A stretch of 64,000 bases of DNA from Wolbachia endosymbiont (group A) of Anomoia purmunda (GCF_947251545.1 NZ_OX366362.1:496001-560000), one strand, 5' to 3'. Shown: positions 37,846 to 47,184, counted from the first letter of the stretch. The notes: a model not told the origin generated them from the letters alone. Program-made: numbers and translations.

Positions 37846-38884
37846 ACCATTAATGCTTGAACCAAGGAGTTTTGAGCTACTATCGCTATACAAAGAAAAA
37901 CAGCCAATTTTTAAAAATCTCAAGCACTCTATCAAAAGTAACGTAGAAAGAACTGCAATTATACCAATTCATGGAATTCTGACGAAAAAACCAGGCGCGT
38001 TTGATGGTTTTCTGGGAATGACATCATATGAAAAAATTCAAGAAGAGATAGAGAGTGCTTTAGGAGATAAAAGCATAGAGACGATTCTACTTGATATAGA
38101 TAGCCCAGGAGGAGAGGTAAACGGTATATTTGACTTAGCTGATTTTATCTATAGTGCAAGAGGAAAAAAGAGGATAATAGCGATAGCAAATGATGATGCA
38201 TATTCTGCTGCGTATGCAATTGCTTCTAGTGCTGAAAAGATTTTTCTCACCCGCACTTCAGGAGTAGGAAGCATTGGGGTAATCGCAAGTCATATAGATC
38301 AAAGTGAATTTGATGAAAAATGTGGAATAAAATATACCACAGTGTTTGCAGGAAGTAGAAAAAATGATTTAAATCCACATGAGCCAATAACTTCTGAAAG
38401 TTTAGAAAACCTGAAAAGCGAAGTGAATCGTTTGTATGGAATGCTGGTTGAGCTAATAGCACGGAATAGAAACCTCTCTATAGAGGCAATAAAAAATACT
38501 GAAGCAGGGCTTTATTTTGGGGAGAAAGCAATAGAAATAGGTCTTGCAGATGGAATTACAATTCTTTCTGAGTTTAAATCTATTAATAAAAAAGGGGATA
38601 TTACTATGAATGAAAAAACTACAAATGACCTAGAAACTGACAATTTAACTAAGTATCGTACTGAAGTTCTTGAATTAATACGTTTATGTAACTTATCACG
38701 AATGCCAGAAAAGATAGGAGAATTTATTGAGCAAGGCGTAAGTATTGAGCAAGCCAGGGAAGTTTTAATGGAGTTACTTGCAGAGCAAACGAAGAAGACA
38801 AACATACTGAGTGCAATACCACAGAATTCAGGAGAAGAGTTGATGATGCAGGTAGCGAAAAGTCGTGCGCAATCAGGCATTTAA
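37832..38884 (+). CDS. Phage S49-family head maturation protease (gpC-like)
   Basis: This serine peptidase of the SppA/ClpP fold processes the prohead. It starts MFLSRPLMLEPRSF after a cgggggaaac ribosome site. Core motifs: LLDIDSPGGEVNG (oxyanion loop, about residue 90), DDAYSAAYAIASSAEKIFLT with the Ser nucleophile (about 135), and TRTSGVGSIGVIASH. The C-terminal extension (LSAIPQNSGEELMM) may be the scaffold part. The frame is intact to 38884. An IS110 element begins 4-5 bp after its stop, where head decoration and major capsid genes would be expected. Confidence 0.9.
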   Translation: MFLSRPLMLEPRSFELLSLYKEKQPIFKNLKHSIKSNVERTAIIPIHGILTKKPGAFDGFLGMTSYEKIQEEIESALGDKSIETILLDIDSPGGEVNGIFDLADFIYSARGKKRIIAIANDDAYSAAYAIASSAEKIFLTRTSGVGSIGVIASHIDQSEFDEKCGIKYTTVFAGSRKNDLNPHEPITSESLENLKSEVNRLYGMLVELIARNRNLSIEAIKNTEAGLYFGEKAIEIGLADGITILSEFKSINKKGDITMNEKTTNDLETDNLTKYRTEVLELIRLCNLSRMPEKIGEFIEQGVSIEQAREVLMELLAEQTKKTNILSAIPQNSGEELMMQVAKSRAQSGI

Positions 38885-38939
38885 ACAAGGGGAGATGGTA
38901 TGAATAAGTATTGCTTGGTTGGAAGCAAGAGAAGATAAT

Positions 38940-39100
38940 AACTTCTCAGAGTGGATAGGTGGCAGGTTGGATGTTTTTCTGAAGCACTTTCTGCCCAGGG
39001 AGTAGAAAGAAGACTTCGTGGGGGAGATTAACTGCCCCTGCCACCGAAAATCATCGTGAGGCTCACAAAATGTGATGACCTCGTATAGGAGTTTGGAACA
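38940..39100 (+). ncRNA. Structured leader of the IS110 element, candidate bridge RNA
   Basis: The leader can fold: ggtggcagg (38958-38966) pairs exactly with cctgccacc (39037-39045). Inside it ctttct (38987-38992) pairs with agaaag (39004-39009). Downstream gagg/cctc (39058-39061 and 39079-39082) enclose a tcaca-aaa-tgtga hairpin. IS110-group elements are known to encode a bridge RNA between the left end and the transposase that guides target and donor choice. The boundaries given are approximate. Confidence 0.5.
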
Positions 39101-39151
39101 ACCGGCAATATTCTACTCTGATATATTGAAATATGCAATTGGAGGAAAAAA

Positions 39152-40172
39152 TATGCGTCACATTGGAGTTGATTTACATACCAATAGTTTTACTGCTTGT
39201 TACTTACAAGAAGGGAAACCTGAGCATATTCAAACGTTTCGCTTAAAAGACTTGGATAATTTCACCAAAGATCTTCAAGAAACATATGAAGTAGCCATAG
39301 AAGCAACAGGTAACAGCTGTTTCTTTTATGATGCAGTTTCACCTTACGTTAAACGCATAGTAATAATTGCTCCTGGACAGTTTGAAGTTGTTCGTCGCTC
39401 TGTGAACAAAACAGATAAGCATGATGCGCGAGCTATTGCTTTCTTTCTAAGCAAAGATATGTTGCCTGAGGCAAGGTGCAAAAACAAACAATGCCAGCAG
39501 TTAGCTTCTCTTCTTCAAACGAGAGATCAGTTAGTAAAGTCACGGGTATCTTTAATCAATAAAGTTCATGGTCTTTTTAATTATCATGGAATAAAAATTA
39601 AAAAAGAAGTACTTACAACTAAAGTAGGATTTGAACGTGCTACTCAAAAGCATAATTGGGAGCCTTTAGAAAAAGTTGAAATTGAAGTGATTAGCTATCA
39701 TTTAGAAGCTATCCGAGAAAGCCTTAAAAAACTTGAAAAGGAAATTATAGCTTTTGCTAAACAACTTCCTGGGTTCAGCAATCTTATCAGCATAAAGGGA
39801 ATTGGTCCAATTTCTGCAGCTGTCTTTATTGCAACAATTGGAGACATTAATGATTTCCGTAGACCTGAGAAACTTACTGCATATTTTGGAGTTGTACCAA
39901 GAGTTTCTCAATCTAATCAGCAATGTACAATTGGAAGAATTACCAAACGAGGGTCAAAAATAGCGCGTACTTCTTTAGTTCAATGTACTTGGATTGCTGT
40001 ACGTTACAGTCCTTACTTGAAAAGTTTTTATGAACATATAAAAAAGAAGCGTGGTTCTGCTAAAGCTATAACTGCTACTGCTAGGAAATTTCTTATAACT
40101 ATTTTCTATACTCTTAAAAATGACTGGGTTTTTAAAGATTTCACAAAATTTGAAATTTCTACTGGACAATAA
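39152..40172 (+). CDS. IS110-family transposase (DEDD recombinase), intact
   Basis: The N-terminal RuvC-like DEDD domain starts MRHIGVDLHTNSFTACYL with the first Asp, then VAIEATGNSCFF with the Glu, and DKHDARAIAFFL with two Asp. The C-terminal transposase-20 domain has SIKGIGPISAAVFIATIG, YFGVVPRVSQS and GRITKRGSKIARTSLVQ, with the conserved Ser. I chose ATG 39152, preceded by the ribosome site ttggagg. Length, 340 residues, is normal for the family. Confidence 0.9.
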
Positions 40173-41170
40173 TCATAGGAGAAAAATATGAAAGTATTTG
40201 GCAAAAAATAGATAATATTCATGATGAATTGGATGCTTTGGGTAACTATGGTAATGAAGAGGATTATGAAGAGTGCAATAAAAGACTTGATAAAATTGTA
40301 AGCGAGGCGCTGAAACAAAGAGTAATGTTCACTCTTCCGTATAAAGCTAATATATCTTTAGTGGATCGCATAATTGATACATTGCAAAAGCTATATTTTT
40401 CTTACGATACTACCCGAATTTATGGATTTTTAGATGAGAAAAAGATATTGCAAATAGTATCAAGAGGTGCGTCTTTAAATAGATTTAGCGATGAAGAACA
40501 TGGCGATTTCGTGAACATAATTTGCTCAGATAGATACGCTCTAGATCAACGAGAAAAAATACTTTTAGAACTTAAGGACTTGGTGTACAAAAGTATCGTA
40601 GACGTAAGTGTAAAAACTGATGATCATGATTTTGAGTTAGAGATGGACAATGGACACTTTTGTATAAAATATCCAAAAGATAGTGTTGTCGAAGTTGCAA
40701 GAATATTCAACAATAAAAAAGCTAAAAATTTAGGTCTGGAAATTGGTATGCTTCAAGTTGGAGAAAGTATAGTTAGAGTTGAAAATGAAGAAGGAGTTAG
40801 GAATTACACCGACATTTCGGAGGGTAGAATTGAAATGTCTTTTACTACTTACTTTGGGAAAGTCAGTGTTTATTTATCTCCTAGTGATAGAGATAATAAT
40901 AAAATAGAAGTAAAGCTCGCCAACGAAGAAAGCATAGCACGTTTTAGTAAGTTGGAGGATAAATCAAGTTTAGGGGGGAGCTGTCTTTTAGGAGGAAAAA
41001 ATGTTTCTATAGGCATAGAAGATGGTTATTTTGAAATAAACAGTGACGTTTCTGAAGAGTTAGCTAAAACTATGAAACAGTCAGATTGTACAATAGAAAA
41101 ATCATATGTTCCATCTAGCTTTATGAAAGAAGCTTATTGCAATCAGTTAGTAAATGAAAGGGGAATTTAA
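40173..41170 (+). pseudogene. Hypothetical protein, 5' end removed by IS110
   Basis: I do not recognise this protein. The frame continues upstream of any start codon (KYESIWQKIDNIHDELDALG) directly into the IS110 right end, so the original start is lost. A TTG at 40229 could start a 313-residue product. The visible part is rich in Asp, Glu and Lys, without membrane helices; the C-terminal half alternates short beta-type segments (HDFELEMDNGHFCIKYP, GGKNVSIGIEDGYFEI). It stands where the phage head genes end, before hsp20. Confidence 0.6.
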
Positions 41171-41344
41171 AAATCAGGCTCAAATATTTCAAAAATAACC
41201 ATTCAAAGCAGCATTTTTTATACAACTTCGTTTTCAATCTATCTGGAAAGAAGATATCAAGTATTCAAAGTCCAATTCGACAAAGCCATAGTCCATTCTT
41301 CCTCTAGCTTTTTTATCACTAATCCAAAATTTAGGTATAAGGTA

Positions 41345-41375
41345 TTGAAACTAACAAGTGGAATGATTACATAAT
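41345..41375 (+). promoter_or_regulatory. Possible promoter of hsp20
   Basis: ttgaaa at 41345-41350 and tacataat near 41368-41375 are spaced 17-19 bp, followed by a strong ribosome site aaaggaggt (41391-41399) and ATG 41403. The ttgaaa element is compatible with either sigma-70 or the heat-shock sigma factor. Confidence 0.4.
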
Positions 41376-41402
41376 GCACATATTAGTAAAAGGAGGTACA
41401 AC

Positions 41403-41858
41403 ATGAGTAATATAGTTCATTCAAATAAAAACAATAACCGTGATAACTTTAGTGTAAGAGGGTTACAAAGGGCCGTTGATGACATATTTGATAGCTTCTT
41501 TACAGGATGGAATCCAGAGCTTTCCAGAAGAAGCAACAGTCTATTACCAGCTTGTGACTTTTATGAAACAAAGGAAAGCTATTGCCTCTCATTAGAGTTA
41601 CCAGGTATTTCCAAAGAAAGCATAGATATTAGTATATCTGGCGATAGCTTAATAGTGAAGGGTGAAAAGACATGTGATAACGAGTCAAAAGATAAGCAGT
41701 TTTATCATCGAGAAAGGTACTATGGCTCTTTCTATAGGTCTATTCAGCTTCCAGTAAATGTGGAGCGAGATAAAGTATCTGCTAGTTTTTCAGATGGAGT
41801 ATTACATGTAACCATACCTAAGTCAGAGAAACACATCAAGAAGATTGATGTAAAGTAA
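41403..41858 (+). CDS. Hsp20-family small heat shock protein
   Basis: This is an ATP-independent chaperone that holds unfolded proteins. The alpha-crystallin domain covers about residues 48-150: PACDFYETKESYCLSLELPG, ISKESIDISISGDSLIVKGE, FYHRERYYGSFYRSIQLP and the closing ASFSDGVLHVTIPK with the G-V-L motif. The C-terminal tail is short (SEKHIKKIDVK) and lacks a clear I-x-I motif. The ribosome site is strong (aaaggaggt), and a good hairpin terminator follows, so it is a separate transcription unit inside the prophage region. Confidence 0.95.
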   Translation: MSNIVHSNKNNNRDNFSVRGLQRAVDDIFDSFFTGWNPELSRRSNSLLPACDFYETKESYCLSLELPGISKESIDISISGDSLIVKGEKTCDNESKDKQFYHRERYYGSFYRSIQLPVNVERDKVSASFSDGVLHVTIPKSEKHIKKIDVK

Positions 41859-41870
41859 CCAGTAAGTGGT

Positions 41871-41901
41871 AGCAGGCTTCTAGTTTGAGGCTTGCTATTT
41901 T
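41871..41901 (+). terminator. Rho-independent terminator after hsp20
   Basis: agcaggcttc (41871-41880) pairs over ten positions, with two G-T pairs, with gaggcttgct (41887-41896), loop tagttt, followed by atttt. It lies 12 bp after the hsp20 stop. Confidence 0.75.
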
Positions 41902-42055
41902 GAATCATTATAGATAGAATATAATAAAGTTCTATTGTCTTTGCGTATTTGTTGTACAGATGGTGTAGGGCCTTTGTTGCGTTTAGGTGTTGTTAATAAT
42001 CTATTAATGGTTCTTATGTTATAATCAAGTTTAGGGGCTTTAATAAGTACGGACT

Positions 42056-42301
42056 ATGACAGAAGCAAATCCAATAGTTACGTTGAAGGTTAAAATTAAA
42101 GAATTTAGCTTTAGTAAATTAAAGGCTGGCGAGAGCAATAAATCAGCACACTCTGGTGAAACAATGTATTTCGATCTTCCAAGAATGAACTTTGTTATTA
42201 ATGGAAAGATTATAGATACAGTTTTAACCTCTGTGTTAATGGAAGGAGCGAAATATCGCAAAAGCAACCTTTTTAATAGTTATGATATACCTTCTTTTTA
42301 A
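42056..42301 (+). pseudogene. Unknown gene, 3' end cut by IS4 copy 3
   Basis: An ATG at 42056 starts MTEANPIVTLKVKIKEFSFS, a beta-rich, soluble-looking protein that I do not recognise. The IS4 element begins at 42290, so only about 78 codons are original; the last ones and the stop come from the IS. A tataat at 42020-42025 is a possible -10. The remaining piece is shorter than most domains. Confidence 0.5.
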
Positions 42302-43474
42302 TTCAATGAATGCCTTTGTTAAACTCAGCTCTGTATTCTCTTTCAGTTTTATACAACCAACTATTCCATGAAATATAAGAATTGCGCACAATTTAGCGTA
42401 TAGTTCACATAATACTCTGTATGGTTTTCCTTTAAGTTCGTCAAGCCTGATGTGACTCTTATACAATTTAAATAATAATTCAATCTGCCATCTTACCCTG
42501 TAAACTGTTAATACTTGTTCAGCGCTGATTTTACTCTCTGGAACGTTAGTTATGAATATCGACCAATCCAGCAATTTTTGATTCTTTTGAGAAGATGTAT
42601 ATCCATGTGATTTTGCTAACTTATTAGCCCTTCTTCTTCTAATTATAGACTGTTCTTCAGTTAATTTTTGACATATAATTCTCACTTTAATTTTTACTTC
42701 TTTTCCTAATAGCACTTCCATCTCTAGAAGGGATTGACCTTCTAAACATTCCAACAACTCTATTTTTTGATTTGTTTCTATATCATATATATTGGTATCA
42801 GACTTATAACGACTAACAAAATATGCACCTGCTTCATCAATCTGTTTAAAAGAACTAGGCACAAAGTAGCCCAAATCAAATATTAGCAAATCATTGGCTG
42901 ATAAACCGTTCAGATAATCCCTATAACCTTGATCCGACCTTATTCCTTCTATTAAATTTAACTTATCTAGCGCTTGGTTCAGGTAATCAAAGACTAACTG
43001 CAGCTTTATTCCTGATTTGGTATTACTCTCACAATCTCTATAGCTACTCCCATATCCTTTGTACATATCTTCCATGCTACTGGGCAGGCTAATATAGCTA
43101 CTATCCAATAGCTTAATGCTTCTAAATTGCTTCAAAATTCTGCAATCAACCTGTAAGCTGTTTTTAAATAAAACTAAAGATTCATTATACATTCTTTTCA
43201 TAAATTCCACTGCTTCTTCAGTAAATCTAAAATCCAAACCCTGTTTTGTAATTTCTATCGAGTCTTCATTTAGCAATTGGCACATTGTTTCTATGCTACA
43301 ATCACCAACTCCTATGTTACCAAAAACCATAGCTTTTATGAATGATGAGCCATTAAGTTTTCTCTTTCTTTTTATAAAACCTACTGCAATTGATATTTCG
43401 TCTGCTTTTTCATTAAAGAATTCATTGAGGTCTTTTGATAAGCAAGCTATTCTGTCCATTGTAAGTTCTCTCAT
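42290..43474 (-). pseudogene. IS4-family transposase, C-terminally truncated
   Basis: From the ATG at 43474 the protein matches copy 1 up to KAFIELKRR, then runs out of the element at 42290 into foreign codons (YIITIKKVAF) until a stop at 42236. The missing C-terminus is about 50 residues. One internal difference is LGYFVPSS instead of LCYFVPSS. Confidence 0.85.
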
Positions 43475-43559
43475 TCACATATCCAAGAGAACTTATACCT
43501 TATTCTTTTCCTTCACTCTATCAATTTTACTTACACTTTTCCTTAACTTGACGCGTATG
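42290..43559 (-). mobile_element. IS4-family insertion sequence, left end missing (copy 3)
   Basis: The right terminal repeat (ending 43559) is intact. The left side starts abruptly at 42290, equivalent to 27641 in copy 2, so about 175 bp including the left terminal repeat are gone. Unlike copy 2 it keeps the 135-bp internal block. It lies in the same orientation as the other two copies. Confidence 0.87.
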
Positions 43560-43606
43560 GAAAGTCAAACCCTGTTGTGATAGATGTAATCTTTGTCACA
43601 ATGACT

Positions 43607-44742
43607 TCATAATACACCTCCTTCAATTTGTTTTTGTGATTTTAATCTTGCAATTGCTATTTTAGAAGAGTTCTCAACACGCTTTTTTAACTCTAGTTCT
43701 TGTTCTGGACTGATGGATATCCAGAATTTTGGACCAATACGCCGTACATTAATAAACTTATGTTCAATCCAATAACGTACTACGTAATGACTAACATTGA
43801 ATTTTTCTGCAACTTGCTTCACTGATAACTCTTCTTCAGATTTTTGATTACATAGTGCTGGAATCTTATGTTTAAATCGAATCCATTTTATACTTTTTAC
43901 AGTAAATGGATTGCCTTTATTTGTTGTAAGTCCCTCTTGGTTTAATAGATTAATAATTTGCACATCAGTCATTGTTGTTGATAGCTGTCTTATCCGATTA
44001 ACTATATCCTCTGAATGCCGCCATCTGTCATAAGATTTTTTTGGTAATTGTACTTCTAAGTCCTCTGTAGCATTTGTTTGCCAACGTATATGTAGCACTG
44101 CTTTTTGTTCATTACGTAGTTTTTCAACAGTGATATCTTTGATTAGAAGTCGTAAAATACGCTTTCGATCTCTTGCACTCGTTGACTCTGCATTCCATAA
44201 GCGTGGTAAGTCTTGAGCTAGTGCCAACACTTGCTCTTTTTGTTGTTTTGTAGCTACAAGTACGTCCTTTTTCTTATATTCATCATATTGATTCTGTGCT
44301 TCTTCTAATGCTATTAGAGCTTCGTTCCAACGCTTTTCTAAAGTTCCAGCTACCAGGCGATTCGATGGATCTACTTCTTCATAACGTCTCTGTGCTAATT
44401 GTACTTCATAATCTGCTCTTTTTATTTGCATTTGCCATTGTCTATCTAGCATGTGACCTCGTTGTTCCAGTTCTTCAAATGCTTTTACGGCAACCTCAAT
44501 TTGCGCAGGTTCCATGACTTCTAATACTCTTTTTACAATAGCTTTATCCAAAGGATTTCCATAAACAGAAAAACAGCTTTTACTATCTGCTCCCCACTTC
44601 TTTTTCCAATTACATTCATAGACAGTAAGAATACCATTTTTTCCTTTATACCTTATACTAAGGCGGCAACCACAACAACCACAAATTAATAACCCCTGCA
44701 ATAATCCTAATCCTTCTCGTACTGCCGTAGGTAGCATGTTCT
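43607..44742 (-). pseudogene. Large serine recombinase, C-terminal part
   Basis: This frame has the zinc-ribbon region of large serine recombinases (LLICGCCGCRLSIRYKG ... CNWKKKWGADSKSC), followed by the long coiled-coil region (about 44200-44500) and a C-terminal helix-turn-helix part (EELSVKQVAEKFNVSHYVV). It continues the N-terminal part at 46349-47057, from which it is separated by two IS110 pieces. A short conserved stretch between the two parts is missing. The recombinase is most likely the prophage integrase. Confidence 0.85.
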
Positions 44743-44764
44743 CTTCTTATATGTTAAGAACAAG

Positions 44765-44868
44765 TCTTTATAAATATCAAAATAGTGATATTAAAGACAC
44801 ACAGAGAAGAGGAGCCGTTTCCCTTCTTGGTCATAAGGACCGCGGTGGAGCAAGGTTCTCTTCTCTGT
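44765..44868 (+). ncRNA. Structured leader of IS110 copy 2, candidate bridge RNA
   Basis: A hairpin with two stem parts (tcttta...atatca / tgatat...taaaga, 44765-44797) is followed by an 11-bp perfect long-range pair, acagagaagag (44801-44811) with ctcttctctgt (44858-44868), enclosing a ggtc-ataag-gacc hairpin. This is the position, between left end and transposase, where IS110-group bridge RNAs are known. RNA boundaries are not determined. Confidence 0.5.
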
Positions 44869-44968
44869 TTATTATACTGAAGTTCCGAACAACTGATTGA
44901 GTTTTTAGGCTCGTATATAAGGGTGGAAAATACAGTATATATTGTTTATCAACATCTACGGAGGAATT

Positions 44969-45934
44969 ATGAATTCATCAAATATTATTGCTGGCATCGA
45001 TGTTAGCAAAAGTAAATTAGATATCCACATTCACCCACTTGAGCATTATAAAATATTTGAAAACAATGTACAATCCGTTGATGAAATACTGGACTTTTTA
45101 CGTTTGCATAATGTAACCAAAGTTGGTCTTGAGGCAACTGGTGGATACGAAAAATTATGTGCCTATACTTTACTAAGCAATGGTTTTGAGGTGTACGTCA
45201 TTCAACCAAGGTGGGTGAGAGACTATGCTAAAAGCCTTGGTATTACTACAAAAACTGATAAAATAGACTGCAGTATCATTTCACGTTATATTAATAATAC
45301 AGACATGCGTGTTACTCCTTTAAAAGTTAGTAATATTGACTGTTTAAAGCAAAAATTATCTCGCAGAAATCAACTAGTGGAAATGGCAAAGATACAGAAA
45401 ACCCAAGCTCACCAGATAACCGATGCATCCATAATCAAACAGATAGAAGAATTGCTTGTAATTTTACAAAATCAAATTCAAATCTTGGAAGATGAAATGA
45501 TGGCATTAGTTGATCAAAGTCAAGAGCTTAAAAAAAAATACATATCAATAACTAGTATACCAGGTGCCGGTAAAACCTTGGCTATTACTATGATCTGTTA
45601 CATGCCAGAACTAGGAACTCTTAAACATAAAGAAATATCTAGCCTTTTTGGAGTTGCGCCATTTAATCGAGACAGCGGTTTTAGTAAAGGAAAAAGGTGT
45701 ATTCAAGGCGGTAGATCGCAAATTAGAACAGTTTTGTATATGTGTATTCTTAGTGCACAAAGGTACAATTCTTATATAAAAATCTTCTTTGATAGGCTAT
45801 ATGATCAATACAAAAAACCATATAAAGTTGCTTCTATTGCTGCCATGAGAAAATTACTTATTCTTGCTAACTCTTTAGTAAGAGATGGTAGAGTGTTCAC
45901 TGAGGAATATAGTCCTAATTCTACTTTTATCTAG
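44969..45934 (+). CDS. IS110-family transposase, intact
   Basis: The DEDD domain starts MNSSNIIAGIDVSKSKLDIH; the Glu is in VGLEATGGYEKL and the acidic pair in TKTDKIDCSIIS. The C-terminal domain has SITSIPGAGKTLAITMICYM, LFGVAPFNRDSG and GGRSQIRTVLYMCILS with the catalytic Ser. I chose ATG 44969 with the ribosome site ggagga. At 321 residues the frame is intact, so the element may be active. It has only distant similarity to the transposase at 39152-40172. Confidence 0.9.
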   Translation: MNSSNIIAGIDVSKSKLDIHIHPLEHYKIFENNVQSVDEILDFLRLHNVTKVGLEATGGYEKLCAYTLLSNGFEVYVIQPRWVRDYAKSLGITTKTDKIDCSIISRYINNTDMRVTPLKVSNIDCLKQKLSRRNQLVEMAKIQKTQAHQITDASIIKQIEELLVILQNQIQILEDEMMALVDQSQELKKKYISITSIPGAGKTLAITMICYMPELGTLKHKEISSLFGVAPFNRDSGFSKGKRCIQGGRSQIRTVLYMCILSAQRYNSYIKIFFDRLYDQYKKPYKVASIAAMRKLLILANSLVRDGRVFTEEYSPNSTFI

Positions 45935-45942
45935 TATTAGCG

Positions 45943-45993
45943 TAGCTGTGAATAAATACGTCCACACAAACTTTAAGTATTTATTCACAGCTA
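45943..45993. terminator. 17-bp perfect hairpin after the IS110 transposase
   Basis: tagctgtgaataaatac (45943-45959) is exactly complementary to 45977-45993, with a 17-nt loop. It is 8 bp after the transposase stop. There is no T-run in the plus sense directly after it, though 'tttttct' follows about 8 bp on. It may end transcription or belong to the element's right end. Confidence 0.5.
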
Positions 45994-46026
45994 CATCAAT
46001 TTTTCTATTGACTTTTAACACAACTG

Positions 46027-46348
46027 CTTGTAAGTAACAAGCAGTAAAACTATTGGTATGTAAATCAACTCCAATGTGACGCATATTTTTTCCTCCAATT
46101 GCATATTTCAATATATCAGAGTAGAATATTGCCGGTTGTTCCAAACTCCTATACGAGGTCATCACATTTTGTGAGCCTCACGATGATTTTCGGTGGCAGG
46201 GGCAGTTAATCTCCCCCACGAAGTCTTCTTTCTACTCCCTGGGCAGAAAGTGCTTCAGAAAAACATCCAACCTGCCACCTATCCACTCTGAGAAGTTATT
46301 ATCTTCTCTTGCTTCCAACCAAGCAATACTTATTCATACCATCTCCCC
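46027..46348 (-). mobile_element. Left-end fragment of IS110 copy 1 family
   Basis: These 322 bp are, as far as I can read, the exact inverse of 38889-39210: the leader with all its stems and the first 19 codons of the transposase, to ...ACYLQ. It was inserted into the recombinase gene after the codons GKLIW. The rest of that element is lost to IS110 copy 2. Confidence 0.88.
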
Positions 46349-47057
46349 ATATCAGCTTCCCTTTCCAAATACCACCATATGCTCGTTTTGGAAATTGTAT
46401 TTTGTTTTGGCCAAAATGGTGAACCACTCCATAAGCACTACCCTTTTCTCTAAATACCCTAAATAATAATTGAACTACACTTCTTACTTGCTCGTTATCG
46501 TCAAACCTAGTATTGCTTTCATCATCATAACAAAATCCTACTGGTAGAGGGAACCGAAGCTCTCCTTTCTTAGCCTTATTTATCTTCCCTCCCAAAAGTC
46601 TAGCACGGATGAAGTGCAACTCTGCTTGTGACATCGTTCCTTTTAACCCTAGCAGCAATTGGTCGTTGAAATCATTAGGATTATAACAACCATCTTCATC
46701 TATAATCAATGTATCGGTTAAAGCACATAATTCCAGTAATCTATGCTAATCACTGCAAGATCTAGATAATCTTGATGCTTCTAACACAAACACTGCTCCT
46801 ACTTTTCCCATTGACACATCGGCAACTAACATTTTAAAGTCCTCTCGATTATTAGTTTGGGTTCCTGAAATCCCTAAATCACCATCTAAAACTCTTATTG
46901 CATTATTATACCACCCCATTTGCTGTGCTTTATCCTTTAATTTATACTGCCTCTCAGTACTTTCCTGATTGAGCATTACCTGTCCCATTGTTGATTATCT
47001 TAAATAAATATATGCTGGTTTTAATACATGATGATTCTGAATTTTGTGTGTTGCCAT
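46349..47057 (-). pseudogene. Large serine recombinase, N-terminal part with two nonsense codons
   Basis: From an ATG at 47057 with a ggaggat ribosome site the frame reads MATHKIQNHHVLKPAYIYLR, then TAA, then STMGQVMLNQESTERQYKL. The catalytic Ser stands right after this stop, in the usual Y-x-R-Q-S-T motif, so CAA became TAA. A second stop (TAG, 46746-46748) replaces Trp in SRSCSD-W-HRLLEL. The frame is otherwise unbroken to GGIWKGKLIW, where IS110 was inserted. The catalytic domain (DGDLGISGTQTNREDF-like, VFVLEASRLSRS) is clear. Both stops are single transitions, as expected from drift. Confidence 0.88.
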
Positions 47058-47184
47058 TATTAATATCCTCCGTTTTAATCAATTGTTGTTCTGCTGTTAA
47101 GTACTTATGCAGCATATTGGCGACACAAGTAGCTATCTGAGTAGTGTCTATTGATACTACGGAGGTTTTTCCTTCCAATGGCAT
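46954..47184 (-). CDS. Small hypothetical protein upstream of the recombinase
   Basis: The ATG at 47184 starts MPLEGKTSVVSIDTTQIATC; the frame overlaps the start of the recombinase gene in another frame. I do not recognise it. A short gene between a DUF5372-type gene and a large serine recombinase is a known arrangement in mobile recombinase modules. The last third, which overlaps the recombinase, is probably not conserved. Confidence 0.5.
   Translation of the reverse strand: MPLEGKTSVVSIDTTQIATCVANMLHKYLTAEQQLIKTEDINNGNTQNSESSCIKTSIYLFKIINNGTGNAQSGKY

Larger units (their letters stand above)
38889..40180 (+). mobile_element. IS110-family insertion sequence (copy 1)
   Basis: The left boundary is set by comparison: from ggggagatgg at 38889 the sequence equals a 322-bp inverted copy at 46027-46348. 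The element has a 263-bp non-coding leader, an intact transposase (39152-40172) and a short right end I cannot fix precisely. IS110 elements have no long inverted repeats, as here. It follows the S49 protease stop and cuts the 5' end of the next gene. Confidence 0.82.
44743..46026 (+). mobile_element. IS110-family insertion sequence (copy 2, different subgroup)
   Basis: The element carries a transposase unlike that of copy 1, a structured leader (44765-44868) and a strong hairpin after the gene (45943-45993). Its limits are inferred: the recombinase sequence ends near 44743, and the fragment of copy 1 begins at 46027. Because the right part of copy 1 is missing on its other side, this insertion was joined with a deletion. 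Confidence 0.75.

Noticed and set aside
41236..41350. Short minus-strand frame (ending FVELDFEYLISSFQID) upstream of hsp20
   Set aside because: Only about 35 codons between stops and no start codon; it may be a remnant but cannot be supported.
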